A DNA stretch of 64,000 nucleotides, from positions 558,001 to 622,000 of the forward strand of contig JAPFFF010000015.1 of the NCBI GenBank assembly GCA_039105265.1. The letters run 5' to 3'. Each line of letters opens with the position of its first letter. Positions within the stretch are counted from its first letter, which is position 1. The DNA comes from Tritrichomonas musculus. Its lineage: Eukaryota > Parabasalia > Tritrichomonadida > Tritrichomonadidae. Below are positions 1-9,427 of this stretch, piece by piece. The notes under the pieces are model-generated. The model saw only the letters and a list, made by a program, of their open reading frames with translations. It did no database searches and was not told the DNA's origin. Both the position numbers and the translations under genes were made by a program.

Positions 1-6
1 AATAAA

Positions 7-1290
7 ATGTCTCGCTCTCTCATAAGCCACAGACTGGCTTTCGCTGAAATGATGTCTGAACATGCATTGATTCAAAGTAAGTTTAAAAATGAAGAAGTTT
101 TAAATCAAATAAAACAGAAAGAAGAAGTTTTAGAAGAAAGAAAAAAATATCTTTCCCAATTAAATGATGCTATTAGGGAAAAAGAAAGTAAACTTAACAA
201 ATTAAGAGCTGATTCCCAAAGAGAAGAAGAAAAATATCAAAAGACAAAAGATGAGATATTAAAACAAAAGAATGACCTAGTGTATATAAATCGCGAAATT
301 GAAGAAGCAACTGCAACAAGAGAATTTACAAAACAAGAAATTGAAGATAATAAAAAACAACTAGAATACATTGAAGATCAAATTCAAAAAGCAAAAGAAA
401 ATGAAGAAGTTCTCTACGAAAAAAATAATAAAATGGAGCAAATGAATAGTGAAATACTAGAAAAAATTAAATTAAATACAAATGAAATTCAAAACCTATC
501 ACAAACAAAAATTGAAATTTTGCGTAACATTAATCAATTAAAAGGTGAGCATGATAACTTTAAAAAAGAAATTGGCAATTTCAGAATCGAAAAACAAAAA
601 ATTGCAGATGACATGAATGAAATATTAAAGAAGATTGAAGAAGCTAATAAAGTTCAAAGTAGTATAGAAAATGAAACTGAAGAAAAACAAAAAACTCTTA
701 AAGAACTTGAAGTCAAAGTTCAAGAAAAAAATAAAGAATATTTCAACATCATTAATCAAGTTCAAGATAAAAATAAAGAACTTTTTAATTTAACTGAACA
801 AGTATCCAACCGATCTGACCATTTATCTGAAATCGAGAAGTCGCTTCATGAAAAAAGCGAAGATGTTAGCAAAAAAACATCTCAATTAAATGAAATTATG
901 GCTGAAATTAGTAAGATGATGAAAAAGAATTCAGAAATGCTTAAAGAACAAAATGAAATTGAAGAAAAAACACAATCAATGAAAAATACACTTGAAGAAC
1001 TACAGAATGATATTAAAAATTCAAAAGAAGAATACAACAATGAACTCGACAAAATGGAAAATCTCCAAACATGGCACAACAAGTTGGTTCAAGAAATATA
1101 TGATCTTGATAAAAATCGATTGGAACTTAAGATTCAAAACAGAAAAGAAAAGAATGAACTTTATAATATGACACCAAATCCAATGCGAAGAACAACAGAA
1201 ACCATTCATTTCCCTTTAGAATCTCCTAAAACTCCACTTCCAATATTTGCTAGAAGCAATGAAAACGTCAATTTGGATAATGTTAAGTAA
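7..1290 (+). CDS. long coiled-coil protein
   Basis: This 427-aa protein is almost entirely charged heptad-like sequence rich in Glu, Lys, Asn and Gln, from about residue 20 to 385. That predicts a long parallel coiled coil. A short Pro-rich tail (about residues 393-427) follows. No motor, kinase or membrane segment is visible. The first ATG is at base 7, but the six bases before it are also open in this frame, so a start further upstream outside the window cannot be excluded. Coiled-coil proteins of this kind in trichomonads are often cytoskeletal or Golgi tethering factors, but nothing here decides between these. The function is not recognised. It is certainly coding, given the length and the absence of stops in AT-rich DNA. 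Confidence 0.8.
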   Translation: MSRSLISHRLAFAEMMSEHALIQSKFKNEEVLNQIKQKEEVLEERKKYLSQLNDAIREKESKLNKLRADSQREEEKYQKTKDEILKQKNDLVYINREIEEATATREFTKQEIEDNKKQLEYIEDQIQKAKENEEVLYEKNNKMEQMNSEILEKIKLNTNEIQNLSQTKIEILRNINQLKGEHDNFKKEIGNFRIEKQKIADDMNEILKKIEEANKVQSSIENETEEKQKTLKELEVKVQEKNKEYFNIINQVQDKNKELFNLTEQVSNRSDHLSEIEKSLHEKSEDVSKKTSQLNEIMAEISKMMKKNSEMLKEQNEIEEKTQSMKNTLEELQNDIKNSKEEYNNELDKMENLQTWHNKLVQEIYDLDKNRLELKIQNRKEKNELYNMTPNPMRRTTETIHFPLESPKTPLPIFARSNENVNLDNVK

Positions 1291-1516
1291 ATCTATTTTA
1301 TTTATATTTTTCATGAACTAAAATCAATTAATATTTTTATAAAAAGCAAAAATTTATCTTTTTTACCACCTGCTCTTTAAAATGCTAGATTATTTAGAAA
1401 GAAAATGAACATCGTCTAAAATTTTTTCATCAACTTTTTCAATTTGTTAAAACGTGTTTTCTATTGGAAAGAATTCAATTGCTTTATACCACCAATAATT
1501 TCAATTTCCTTCATTG

Positions 1517-2641
1517 ATGGATTTTGAAGTTTTCACAACATGCCATCAGTGTGGAAAACTTCTTTATATACCACAGACCACATGGAAGTTACTTGCACAA
1601 AAATCTGTGGCAGAAGAAAAAAATAATGATAATTCGACAAAACCTTATCTTCCTCCATCTCCGTTAAAACGAAGTTGTGATGTAACAATAAATTATAACA
1701 CAAATAACGATGAATTAATAAAACAATTTCAGAATGCAAGAGAATCTTTGAGTTATGACAGAAAAACTCCTTTTTTCCCACTTTGCCATGATTGTACAGT
1801 AACATATCTTCAGCATATTCAGAATTATCGAAAACTTTTTGATGCAGCAAATGATCTTATTGACAAAAAATTCAGTAATATTCCTGAAAACGTTTTTAAT
1901 ATTCAATATCAAAATGCTATTTCTCCTACAAAAAAAATTACAAATATAAAAACAGCTTCCACTAGCGGTAGCTTTTCTATATATAAAGAAAATGAAGATT
2001 CAACATTAAGCAGAAATTCTTTTGTTGATGAAATTTGCCAAGACCCATTTAGCTGTAATCATCCTAATCACAAACATTATCCAATATTAACAAAACTACC
2101 ACCTAAATCTAAAACATTTTGTCCAATAATGTCATGTTATACATTCACAATTAGTCATTCTCGTCATTATGCGACAATAAATAACTTACGCGTTGGATTT
2201 TATAAATATGATCCCAATTCCATTTTAGAAACTAATTTAGGTCTTTATTTTATAACCCACTTATTATATATACTGAAAACAGCTTTTAACGCTAATGGAA
2301 TTCGAATTTTACTATCTCCAAATCCAGCAATTTCAATTAACAATGCCGAATTTCAAAGGCTTGTTATTCCCGAAAAGAAAAAGCATACAAACTATGATGA
2401 AATCAATAATGCAATTCACTCACTTATCATAGCTTTTGATATTATTAATGAAGCATCATTCCCTCAGAGAAAAATCGCAACACCATATGAAGTTGATGTA
2501 GAACTAAGGACAATTGGATCTGTAAGTTATGATTTTAACTGGAAAACAGTTGAAGATTGGACATTGGCAATGAGATTTTTATTACATAACTTAAAAATGA
2601 TCCAATTTAGAGCTCTTAGATCATGTTTTTACCCTGGCTGA
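1517..2641 (+). CDS. ATG6: Beclin-1/Atg6-like autophagy protein
   Basis: Beclin-1/Atg6 is the regulatory subunit of class III PI3-kinase (Vps34) complexes in autophagy and endosomal sorting. The 374-aa product has the family's N-terminal zinc-type Cys pairs (C9/C12 and C90/C93, as CHQC and CHDC). It also has a C-terminal evolutionarily conserved domain at about residues 209-368: HYATINNLRVGF, then a long helix (LGLYFITHLLYILKTAF), a short basic linker, and SYDFNWKTVEDWTLAMRFLL near the end, which matches the 'FN..e.WT.Al.~~L.Nlk' signature of Beclin. The central coiled coil that usually dimerises with Atg14/UVRAG is nearly absent; the middle is short and Ser/Asn-rich. The protein is clearly shorter than human (450 aa) or yeast (557 aa) homologues. 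ATG at 1517 is preferred to the in-frame TTG just before it; a TCATTG initiator-like site directly precedes it. Confidence 0.8.
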   Translation: MDFEVFTTCHQCGKLLYIPQTTWKLLAQKSVAEEKNNDNSTKPYLPPSPLKRSCDVTINYNTNNDELIKQFQNARESLSYDRKTPFFPLCHDCTVTYLQHIQNYRKLFDAANDLIDKKFSNIPENVFNIQYQNAISPTKKITNIKTASTSGSFSIYKENEDSTLSRNSFVDEICQDPFSCNHPNHKHYPILTKLPPKSKTFCPIMSCYTFTISHSRHYATINNLRVGFYKYDPNSILETNLGLYFITHLLYILKTAFNANGIRILLSPNPAISINNAEFQRLVIPEKKKHTNYDEINNAIHSLIIAFDIINEASFPQRKIATPYEVDVELRTIGSVSYDFNWKTVEDWTLAMRFLLHNLKMIQFRALRSCFYPG

Positions 2642-3157
2642 ACTTAATTAAGTTCAATGATTTATATATATATATATATATAGTAATCGGTAGTTGATTA
2701 AAATATTATCGAATAATTAGTTATTTTTGATATTAGAAACTAGATGATGCTGTCACGTTAAAATAAAACTAATATTGTGAAATAATAAAATAAAATAATA
2801 AAATGATTTAACTGTCATGATGTTGATTGTTTAACGTGATTGCAAAATTTTTGCTGTCAAGAAATTGTTTTATTTAAAAATAAATGAATCTAAATCAAAA
2901 TAATAATACAGTTAAACAATTCATAATGATAATAATGCAACTTATAAAATAATTTAGCTGTCATGAAGTTGTATCTAAATGTAAAATAAATAATAAAGTC
3001 AATATTGATAGAAAATATATTACTAATCATGGATACTTTTTATAAATATTTTAAATATTTATTTGTTTATTTAAATATAAGACACAATTACAAAATATTA
3101 TTAGATAAAAAAAATAATTGCAAACAATAGAAAAATGCACGTTGTCATAATATTTTA
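2642..3157. repeat. AT-rich intergenic spacer with TA microsatellite and decayed CTGTCA repeats
   Basis: No gene is visible. A run of about ten TA dinucleotides lies at 2663-2682. The motif CTGTCA followed by GA/CG and a TTG recurs at about 2750, 2811, 2855 and 2960, and CACGTTAAA near 2754 is mirrored as TTTAACGTG near 2830. This looks like an old, decayed repeat of unknown type. The P-like transposon begins just after this stretch. Confidence 0.4.
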
Positions 3158-3166
3158 ATACATATG
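3158..3166. repeat. left target-site duplication of P-like transposon
   Basis: ATACATATG directly abuts the left terminal inverted repeat and is repeated exactly at 6570-6578 after the right end. Confidence 0.7.
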
Positions 3167-6100
3167 AGAGGTATTCACCTTAAAAAACTGCACGGTTTTT
3201 TTCAAATGGATAAAATATTTATTAATTATAATATATAAATATTACATAAAATAAAGGATTAATTGATTTATGCGCTAGTTTTTGAGAAATTCTTATTTAT
3301 TTTTTTCTGAAGAAACACGTTAAAAATATGGAAAAAATCCAAAAAAATTTGGAGTGATATTTCTGTTAAAATGGTTTTAAAAATATATTTGAGAACGAGT
3401 TTTAACATAAAAATCAAAATTTACAAAAAGTTATGTGAAATGATATTTAAAATATGACCCAAATTGGAATAATAGTATTTTTTTGAAAAGATTTTATTAA
3501 TATCTAATTCAAAAATTGAGAGTAATAACAAAAGCTGATGATTTTTCTGATACATAAGACGTTAACTTATGAAAATAATTGAATGTAATTTATATCAAAT
3601 ACAGATTGGATTAATTTATCAAATGATAGCATTATTACCAGAAGAAATGATTATCAAAAGTAACGATGATTTAATAATGGATTTCAAGGTAAATAGCGAA
3701 TTACCTGTGACTGTAAATATCAAGTCATTTCATAATAATCATAGCAAGACAGTGTTTTTACAAGGTAAATACTTTATTGTGACAGCTACAGTTGATTATT
3801 ACCATGAAAAAAAGTTGTCTTTTGTAAATAGCCTTGATTCGGTAACCATTCCTGAACCAGAAAATAGGTTTTCTTTATTAGCGAAGTCACGTTGGGAAAT
3901 TGAAAATAAAAAGAAAAATATGACTTCAGTAATTAACTCAGCAAAGCATGATAGGAAATTTCAGGAAATTTCTTTCAATAATGTAGTTATTGTCGATATA
4001 CCACAGACAGAAAAAGATAATGTTAATCTGGCAAATCATAAAAAAAATAATGTTGATGCTTGTACACAAACTAATATATCAGGAATTATTACAGATTATC
4101 ATGAAATGAAATGGAAATTAAATGCATCAAAGAGCTTATCTTTAACAATAATTTGGAGTTTTTTAGAAAATTGTTTCACAAATAAAAGGAGTTATAATGA
4201 TGATGTTTACAATATATCTCAGTTGCTGTATTTAAGCTCAGCTAAAACGTATAATTTGAGTAGAAATTTCTTGCCTTTTCCTTCTTATCAAAAACTTTAC
4301 ATTAAATTTGGAGATGACATTAAAAGTGAAAAGAAAAATCTCATTGAGATTTCAATGGTTGACGAAGTTATTCAAACGTACAAGCATGAAAATCACATTA
4401 ATGATGATTTATTCATAACCGTAACCTTAGCAATAGACGCTTTCGCTTTTAAATCTTTTTCAACTAGAGCTTTAACTAGTTATACTAATTCAAATACGAA
4501 TGCAAAACTTATCGAAGAGATTAAAACTTTCAATAATGGATTTATCTTTATGATGATACCAACGGATTTCCGATTTCCGCCAATTATTCTTCATATTGAA
4601 AAAGAATCGTCAGGTTTTTACAATGACAATATCGAAAGAATAGCCAATTTCATAAAAATTTGTTTAATATGTAATGGCTTCAAAGTGTGGTTCAAAGCCA
4701 CTGACGGAGATAAATATCCTTCACAAGATCACACAAATTTTTTCAAAAAATATGTAGAAAATAAAGCAAATAATTTTTTAGATTTAATATATGACGTCTT
4801 TGAAAATCTCATTGATAATATTGATATGACAATTCCTACCGGAGACCCGTTACATCTCTGGAAAAACCTTCGATCTCGCTATCAAATTCATTCAATATCA
4901 TTATTCGAAGATTCACCATTATCAACAAATTATGAACAAACCAAGTCAATTTTAGAAATAGGAAATGCATTGGAAGATGAAACATCGATAGGTAAAATGA
5001 GAGATATTTATAGTGTTAAATTTTTTACTTTTGAAAATGTCATTAAACTTCTTTGTTCAGGTCAATTCATTGACGCTACTTTCATATTTCCAATAGCATG
5101 TTGGGTTATCGCAAATTATAGCATTCAAATTGATTTACAATTTAGATTGTTTTTAATTGAATTGTCTTTTCAAATGCTCTCTGTTTTTCATGAACATTTC
5201 ATTGGATTGAAGAAGAAAAAAATTTACCAAAAATCATCTGAAAAAGTGACATTTCATGAAGAGCAATATCTAATAAGGATGCAAAATACTCTAATAGCAA
5301 CTGCAATTGCACTTTTATTTTCATCACAATTTGTTCGTGTGGATGGAGTCGGTACTCACTTAGTGGAAAATTCAATTGGCATAGCTCGACAAAGTGCAAA
5401 CGATCCTCGATGGCAAAGAATTATAACAGCCTTTTCACATGCTAATATCAGAAAAAAAATTGCAAAAAAGTACAACATTAAACTTCATGTGCAAGGACGC
5501 ATTAACGATGGAGGTGCCAAAGTTGATGAAAAAAGTGAAGCAGAAAAAGTGTCAGAAGATTTAATTTCCAAACCAAGCGACTGGTCCATAACTAGAATTA
5601 TTGAATTATTCCATGCTATATGCGTCCCTGAAATGAGAGACGCATTTCAAGGTGAACTTCAATGTTTTATTGTAGAACTTAAGAATCTAGGACCATTGTT
5701 CGAAATGCGTGATTGCGACATAAATCCTACTGCAAATAATGGAATACTTGCGAGATTGATCTCTTTTAAAATTGATCCTGCAATGAAATAATAAAAAATA
5801 TTATTTTTTTTTCTCCATTTTATTTATTTCGTTGTTTACTATCTGTTTTTAAAAGTTTTATTTTTAATAATCAATTAAATATTTATAAATAAAGCAGTTT
5901 TAGTAACAAATATAATAAACTTTTGTTTATGATCATATGATATATTAGATCATTAAAATTCATAATATCTAATTTTTAGGTTATTCATGCCAAAAACATG
6001 GGGAGATTAAAAATTCCAAAGAAATTTGTGCTATTCCAATCTTTTTATATAAAAAAAAATCTTTTATTTTTGATCTGTAAATTTGATTCAACATTAAAAA

Positions 6101-6569
6101 TTCAATTACTCAAAAATGGCCGCATGAAACTAAAAATAAATATTCAAATATATTTTAAGACATATTTATTTATGATATTTTCAAATTAAAAAATAAAAAA
6201 ACCGTACCAATTTTGAGAAATGCGAAGTTTTTTTTCATTTTTCTTTTTTGGATCATAATCAAATGCATTCTGAAAATTCACAGACATTTACTCATTAATT
6301 TAATATTAGATAAGTTACTTTATTTGGTATTATCATAAAATTAGAAAAATATTAGAAAAATGAGGGAAAAAAGTGATTATTAAATTATTAAGCATTTGCT
6401 ATAAGTTACTTTTTTTTTCGATAATTAATATTTCATGTAAATATATAACTGGAATATAATAAAATTTTAAAATTATTTTGGCATAAATTCACTCAACTTA
6501 TATGGAAAAATGCATTTCATTTTAGTTACGTTAAAAATGACCGTTAAGTCACTTAAGGTGAATACCTCT
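3167..6569 (+). mobile_element. P/THAP9-like DNA transposon, complete, with TIRs and target duplication
   Basis: A 3403-bp element is bounded by identical 17-bp inverted ends AGAGGTATTCACCTTAA (3167-3183 and, inverted, 6553-6569). A perfect 9-bp direct repeat ATACATATG flanks it at 3158-3166 and 6570-6578; because one flanking A could match by chance, the true duplication may be 8 bp, the size known for P elements. It carries one uninterrupted 740-aa transposase gene in the forward direction. The rest (3184-3568 and 5792-6552) is AT-rich, with only a doubtful 63-codon frame at 5998-6189. Exact ends, an exact duplication and an open transposase together indicate a young, possibly active copy. 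Family assignment rests on transposase motifs, not on a search. Confidence 0.75.
3569..5791 (+). CDS. P/THAP9-like DDE transposase
   Basis: This is the 740-aa transposase of the surrounding TIR element; it would cut and rejoin its ends. A stretch around residues 215-250 (LLYLSSAKTYNLSR followed by FLPFPS) resembles the 'Ss..Y..lR....LPs' helix-turn preceding the catalytic core in P-element and THAP9 proteins. Candidate acidic catalytic residues are D290 (TLAIDAF), D426 in the hallmark DPLHLWKNLRSR (family form D.PHLlKn.Rn) and E600 (VENSIGIARQ, family E..F..iR). The gap between the second D and the E would hold the helical/GTP-binding insertion. No N-terminal THAP zinc finger is evident, so DNA recognition may differ from animal P elements. 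ATG 3569 is the first in-frame Met. Alternatives are a Kolobok-type or other DDE family sharing the DxxH..KN motif. The frame has no interruption. Confidence 0.65.
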   Translation: MKIIECNLYQIQIGLIYQMIALLPEEMIIKSNDDLIMDFKVNSELPVTVNIKSFHNNHSKTVFLQGKYFIVTATVDYYHEKKLSFVNSLDSVTIPEPENRFSLLAKSRWEIENKKKNMTSVINSAKHDRKFQEISFNNVVIVDIPQTEKDNVNLANHKKNNVDACTQTNISGIITDYHEMKWKLNASKSLSLTIIWSFLENCFTNKRSYNDDVYNISQLLYLSSAKTYNLSRNFLPFPSYQKLYIKFGDDIKSEKKNLIEISMVDEVIQTYKHENHINDDLFITVTLAIDAFAFKSFSTRALTSYTNSNTNAKLIEEIKTFNNGFIFMMIPTDFRFPPIILHIEKESSGFYNDNIERIANFIKICLICNGFKVWFKATDGDKYPSQDHTNFFKKYVENKANNFLDLIYDVFENLIDNIDMTIPTGDPLHLWKNLRSRYQIHSISLFEDSPLSTNYEQTKSILEIGNALEDETSIGKMRDIYSVKFFTFENVIKLLCSGQFIDATFIFPIACWVIANYSIQIDLQFRLFLIELSFQMLSVFHEHFIGLKKKKIYQKSSEKVTFHEEQYLIRMQNTLIATAIALLFSSQFVRVDGVGTHLVENSIGIARQSANDPRWQRIITAFSHANIRKKIAKKYNIKLHVQGRINDGGAKVDEKSEAEKVSEDLISKPSDWSITRIIELFHAICVPEMRDAFQGELQCFIVELKNLGPLFEMRDCDINPTANNGILARLISFKIDPAMK

Positions 6570-6578
6570 ATACATATG
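6570..6578. repeat. right target-site duplication of P-like transposon
   Basis: ATACATATG is an exact copy of 3158-3166 and abuts the right terminal inverted repeat, whose last bases are ATACCTCT. Confidence 0.7.
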
Positions 6579-7921
6579 AATATAGTCATACTCTTTTTGA
6601 ATGTAAAATAGAGGCATATCAACCAAAAAAAAGTTCTCAAAAAGTGAAAGTAGAAAATAAGATAAGTCCAATTATAAAAGATTAGTATAAAAAAGAAGAA
6701 TGTATTTATGATCTTTGAAATCCAATTATTTAGTTTGTACAATAAAAATTTATAGTTTTTAGGTAAAAAACATCAATTTTGATTTTTTATTTTATCCACT
6801 CTATAGAAATATAAGATCCAAGATTCTTTACATTTATAACTTAATATTATTAACAAATTACTAATGGTTTTTATGATTACTCTATACGTTCTTTAAATAT
6901 CTAAACATAAAACGTCTTATTTTCAAATTTCTGTGATACTAATAATATTTCATTTTTTAATCAAAATAAAACAGCCATTTTAATAATTATATTGGAATTT
7001 TCTTTTATACGTTTCAATATACACTAATATTATACTTTCAATTCAATTGATAGTTCATTGAAAAAATAAAATATAATTAGTGCTCAAAATAAGATTTTTA
7101 GAGGATTTATAGAACTTATTATAAATTCATTTCATTTTACTTTAAAATTATATAAAAAAAATTTTGAAATAAATCATTTTTTATTTTTACCGATCGAACT
7201 TTTTCAAATAATTATATTTTATATAAATATTTGAGAATATTAGAGCAGAAATTTATTTTGTTGATTAATAAAAATTATATACTTCTTTATTAAAATTCAA
7301 ATAATGATTTTACCTACTTTATAAAATCAAAATAAAATATTTTAAAATATTTGTTTTAAATTTTTTGTGATATGCAAATATAATTACTTTTATAAATTTA
7401 TAATTAATATATAAGAATATTTATATCATAAAATAAATTTTTGATAATTCAATTTCCAAGTTATAAATAAAACTTATTTATTCTTCTCAAATTGAAAGAA
7501 TATTCAATTAACCATCTCTCAAATTGAAAAGCTATTTAATAAAAATTCTCTCAAATTGAAATGGTATTCAATCATGATCTTATCAAAAATGAAAGAGAAT
7601 TCATTTTTCAATATATCAAATTTGAATATATCTACTTTTTGAATTGAAGATATTGAGTTAAAAATGATGATTTGAATGAAAACTATAAACTGTATAGAAG
7701 TTTTCGTTTGCTCAAGAGGAAAAGTTTTAATATACATCATTTAAATCTTATATTATCATTTTCAAAAAAATTTATCGAGTAGAATTTTGGTTGACATGCC
7801 TCTTGTAAAATTTACAATTCATTGCATTTTTTCTAATCATGTTTTTTTAGCAAACACAAATAGTCCTTTTACCGGCAAAATACTTTTTTTTTTTTACATT
7901 TACTAATTCCATGATGTTAAA
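6579..7921. other. gene-poor AT-rich spacer
   Basis: About 1.3 kb of very AT-rich DNA. Short frames exist (for example 7519-7740 on the minus strand) but they are repeat-derived or have no recognisable content. The only clear structure is the 32-bp tandem repeat at 7485-7580. The phrase AAATAGTCCTTTT occurs near 7858 and again near 8532, on either side of the small minus-strand ORF. Confidence 0.5.
7485..7580. repeat. 32-bp tandem repeat, three copies
   Basis: The phrase TCTCAAATTGAAA starts at 7485, 7517 and 7549, an exact 32-base period. A weaker fourth copy follows from about 7579 (TCTTATCAAAAATGAAA). It lies outside any gene. Confidence 0.7.
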
Positions 7922-8197
7922 TTAAAATATTGAACATACAACAAGGTTCTTTTCTAAATCTCTATAATCTTTTTTAGCATTCTTTAAAAACTCTAAATCG
8001 TTCTTATCTTTAAGTTCTCTTGTTTCCACCATAATATTATCTTTATTGTATATATATAAAATTCCCTTTCTAATATCAATATAGGCACAGCTGCCATCAG
8101 GATAATTATAAGAAACTTCGTCTTTACAAGGAATATACTTATGTACAATTTCACTATTTACGATATTATTTGGTAACTTTTCATAATTGTTTAGCAT
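7922..8197 (-). CDS. small hypothetical protein, possibly a remnant
   Basis: A 91-codon frame starts at a normal ATG. The product is balanced in composition, with Tyr/Asp/Lys-rich strands (SCAYIDIRKGILYIYNKDN) followed by a charged helix. It looks more like real protein than the surrounding random frames, which are Phe/Ile/Lys-rich. No family is recognised. It may be a small gene or the surviving piece of a larger one. A 21-base stretch at its 5' end is repeated just upstream (8153-8173 and 8211-8231), so the start region was locally duplicated. Confidence 0.4.
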   Translation of the reverse strand: MLNNYEKLPNNIVNSEIVHKYIPCKDEVSYNYPDGSCAYIDIRKGILYIYNKDNIMVETRELKDKNDLEFLKNAKKDYRDLEKNLVVCSIF

Positions 8198-8231
8198 ATT
8201 ATTTATAGTAACTATTTACGATATTATTTGG
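8153..8231. repeat. short direct repeat pair spanning the start of the small ORF
   Basis: ACTATTTACGATATTATTTG occurs at 8153-8172 and 8211-8230, followed in both by G. The copies are 58 bases apart and flank the start codon of the minus-strand 91-aa frame. Confidence 0.6.
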
Positions 8232-8581
8232 GAAAAAGTAGGTGACGAATTCAATTTTTTGATAGAATCTTCTCAATCTATAGAAAAAAAATTGTGAAAA
8301 TTAATTCAAATTCAAAATTTTTACCGATCCTTCTTTTTGATGTAAATCTCGGTAGAAATTATGTAAAAACATAAAAAGATGCATCAACTTTTTTATTTAC
8401 AAAAATATTCCCAAAATATTATTCTCCATTATTCTCCTATTTTTTCTTTAGCATATGATTCTTCAAAAAATCATTTGATTCATATTCACTTTTTGATAAC
8501 CTTTTTTTTTTTTTTGAAAAATTGAATTCATAAATAGTCCTTTTTTGTATTTGTAAGGTCAAATGTACAATTACAAAATAC
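8198..8581. other. spacer between small ORF and RING-CH gene
   Basis: AT-rich with T-runs near 8504-8514. It holds the second copy of the 21-base repeat and the second AAATAGTCCTTTT. No gene is seen. Confidence 0.4.
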
Positions 8582-9199
8582 ATGTCAATTGTCTATTCTA
8601 AATGTAGAATATGTCACGAAAAAGATCGCACAGAAAACATGCTAATGCCATGCAAATGTGGCAATTGGGTTCATCGTTCATGCCTCAATAAAAAAAGAAT
8701 ATCCGATCCATCTTATTATGATTCTTGCCCAATTTGTGGCGCTCATTACAATTTCGAAAAAAAGGAAATACCAGAATGGAGAAAAACAACGGAAATTGTT
8801 CTCTCCGTTCTTTTCGATTTACTTGCTTTTATTCTATTATTTACGGCTAGCTCTTATTTACTAGGCAAACTGATTCAAAAAACTAATCATAAACCTTTAA
8901 ATATTTCGAATTCAACGTTTCTTGGTGCAGCAATTATTTTTGGAATACTTGGTATTATTATCGTTATTGTTTCAGTTTTTTATGCTGCTCAATATAATCC
9001 ATTTTTCATTAATACGGTTGATTGCAACGATGAAAATGCATTGGTCGTTTTTATAATAATTGGAGCTGTTGCTGTAGTATCAGCAACAGTTTACTTTACT
9101 TATCAAACATTAAAGGACAGACTTGAAAGACATAGAAGAGCTGTAGGCGTAAAAGAGAATGTCGTTCAGGATTATCTCAGAGGAGTTGATAATATTTAA
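8582..9199 (+). CDS. RING-CH (MARCH-type) membrane E3 ubiquitin ligase
   Basis: The 205-aa product starts with a perfect C4HC3 RING-CH (RINGv) finger: C8/C11, C24/C26, H31/C34, C49/C52, within CRIC...CKCGNWVH..CL...CPIC. Three hydrophobic segments follow, at about residues 72-98, 113-136 and 153-176, and then a short charged tail. MARCH-family ligases sit in endomembranes with the finger in the cytosol and ubiquitinate membrane proteins, usually sending them to endosomes or ER-associated degradation. The family typically has two or more membrane spans; three predicted here leave the tail topology open. The ATG at 8582 gives the finger its usual position at the extreme N-terminus. Confidence 0.85.
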   Translation: MSIVYSKCRICHEKDRTENMLMPCKCGNWVHRSCLNKKRISDPSYYDSCPICGAHYNFEKKEIPEWRKTTEIVLSVLFDLLAFILLFTASSYLLGKLIQKTNHKPLNISNSTFLGAAIIFGILGIIIVIVSVFYAAQYNPFFINTVDCNDENALVVFIIIGAVAVVSATVYFTYQTLKDRLERHRRAVGVKENVVQDYLRGVDNI

Positions 9200-9427
9200 T
9201 TATTTTCGAGATTATTTGTTTTATTAATTAAATTGTTTCGGAATTATTTTATAAATATTTTTACATATTATAGTTTTCTTTAGATGACACTAAATAATAT
9301 GGTCACCGATGAAATGAGTAACTTGTTTCTAAAACTAAATAATGATAAAAGGAAAATAAAAATGTATCCAAATAATTTTTTTTGTTTATTCAACGTTCTA
9401 TTATTGTTAAAACAAATATTATTATAG

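Noticed and set aside
5998-6189. 63-aa ORF downstream of the transposase as a second transposon gene
   Set aside because: Composition is Lys/Ile/Phe as expected from AT-rich noise, with no recognisable feature.
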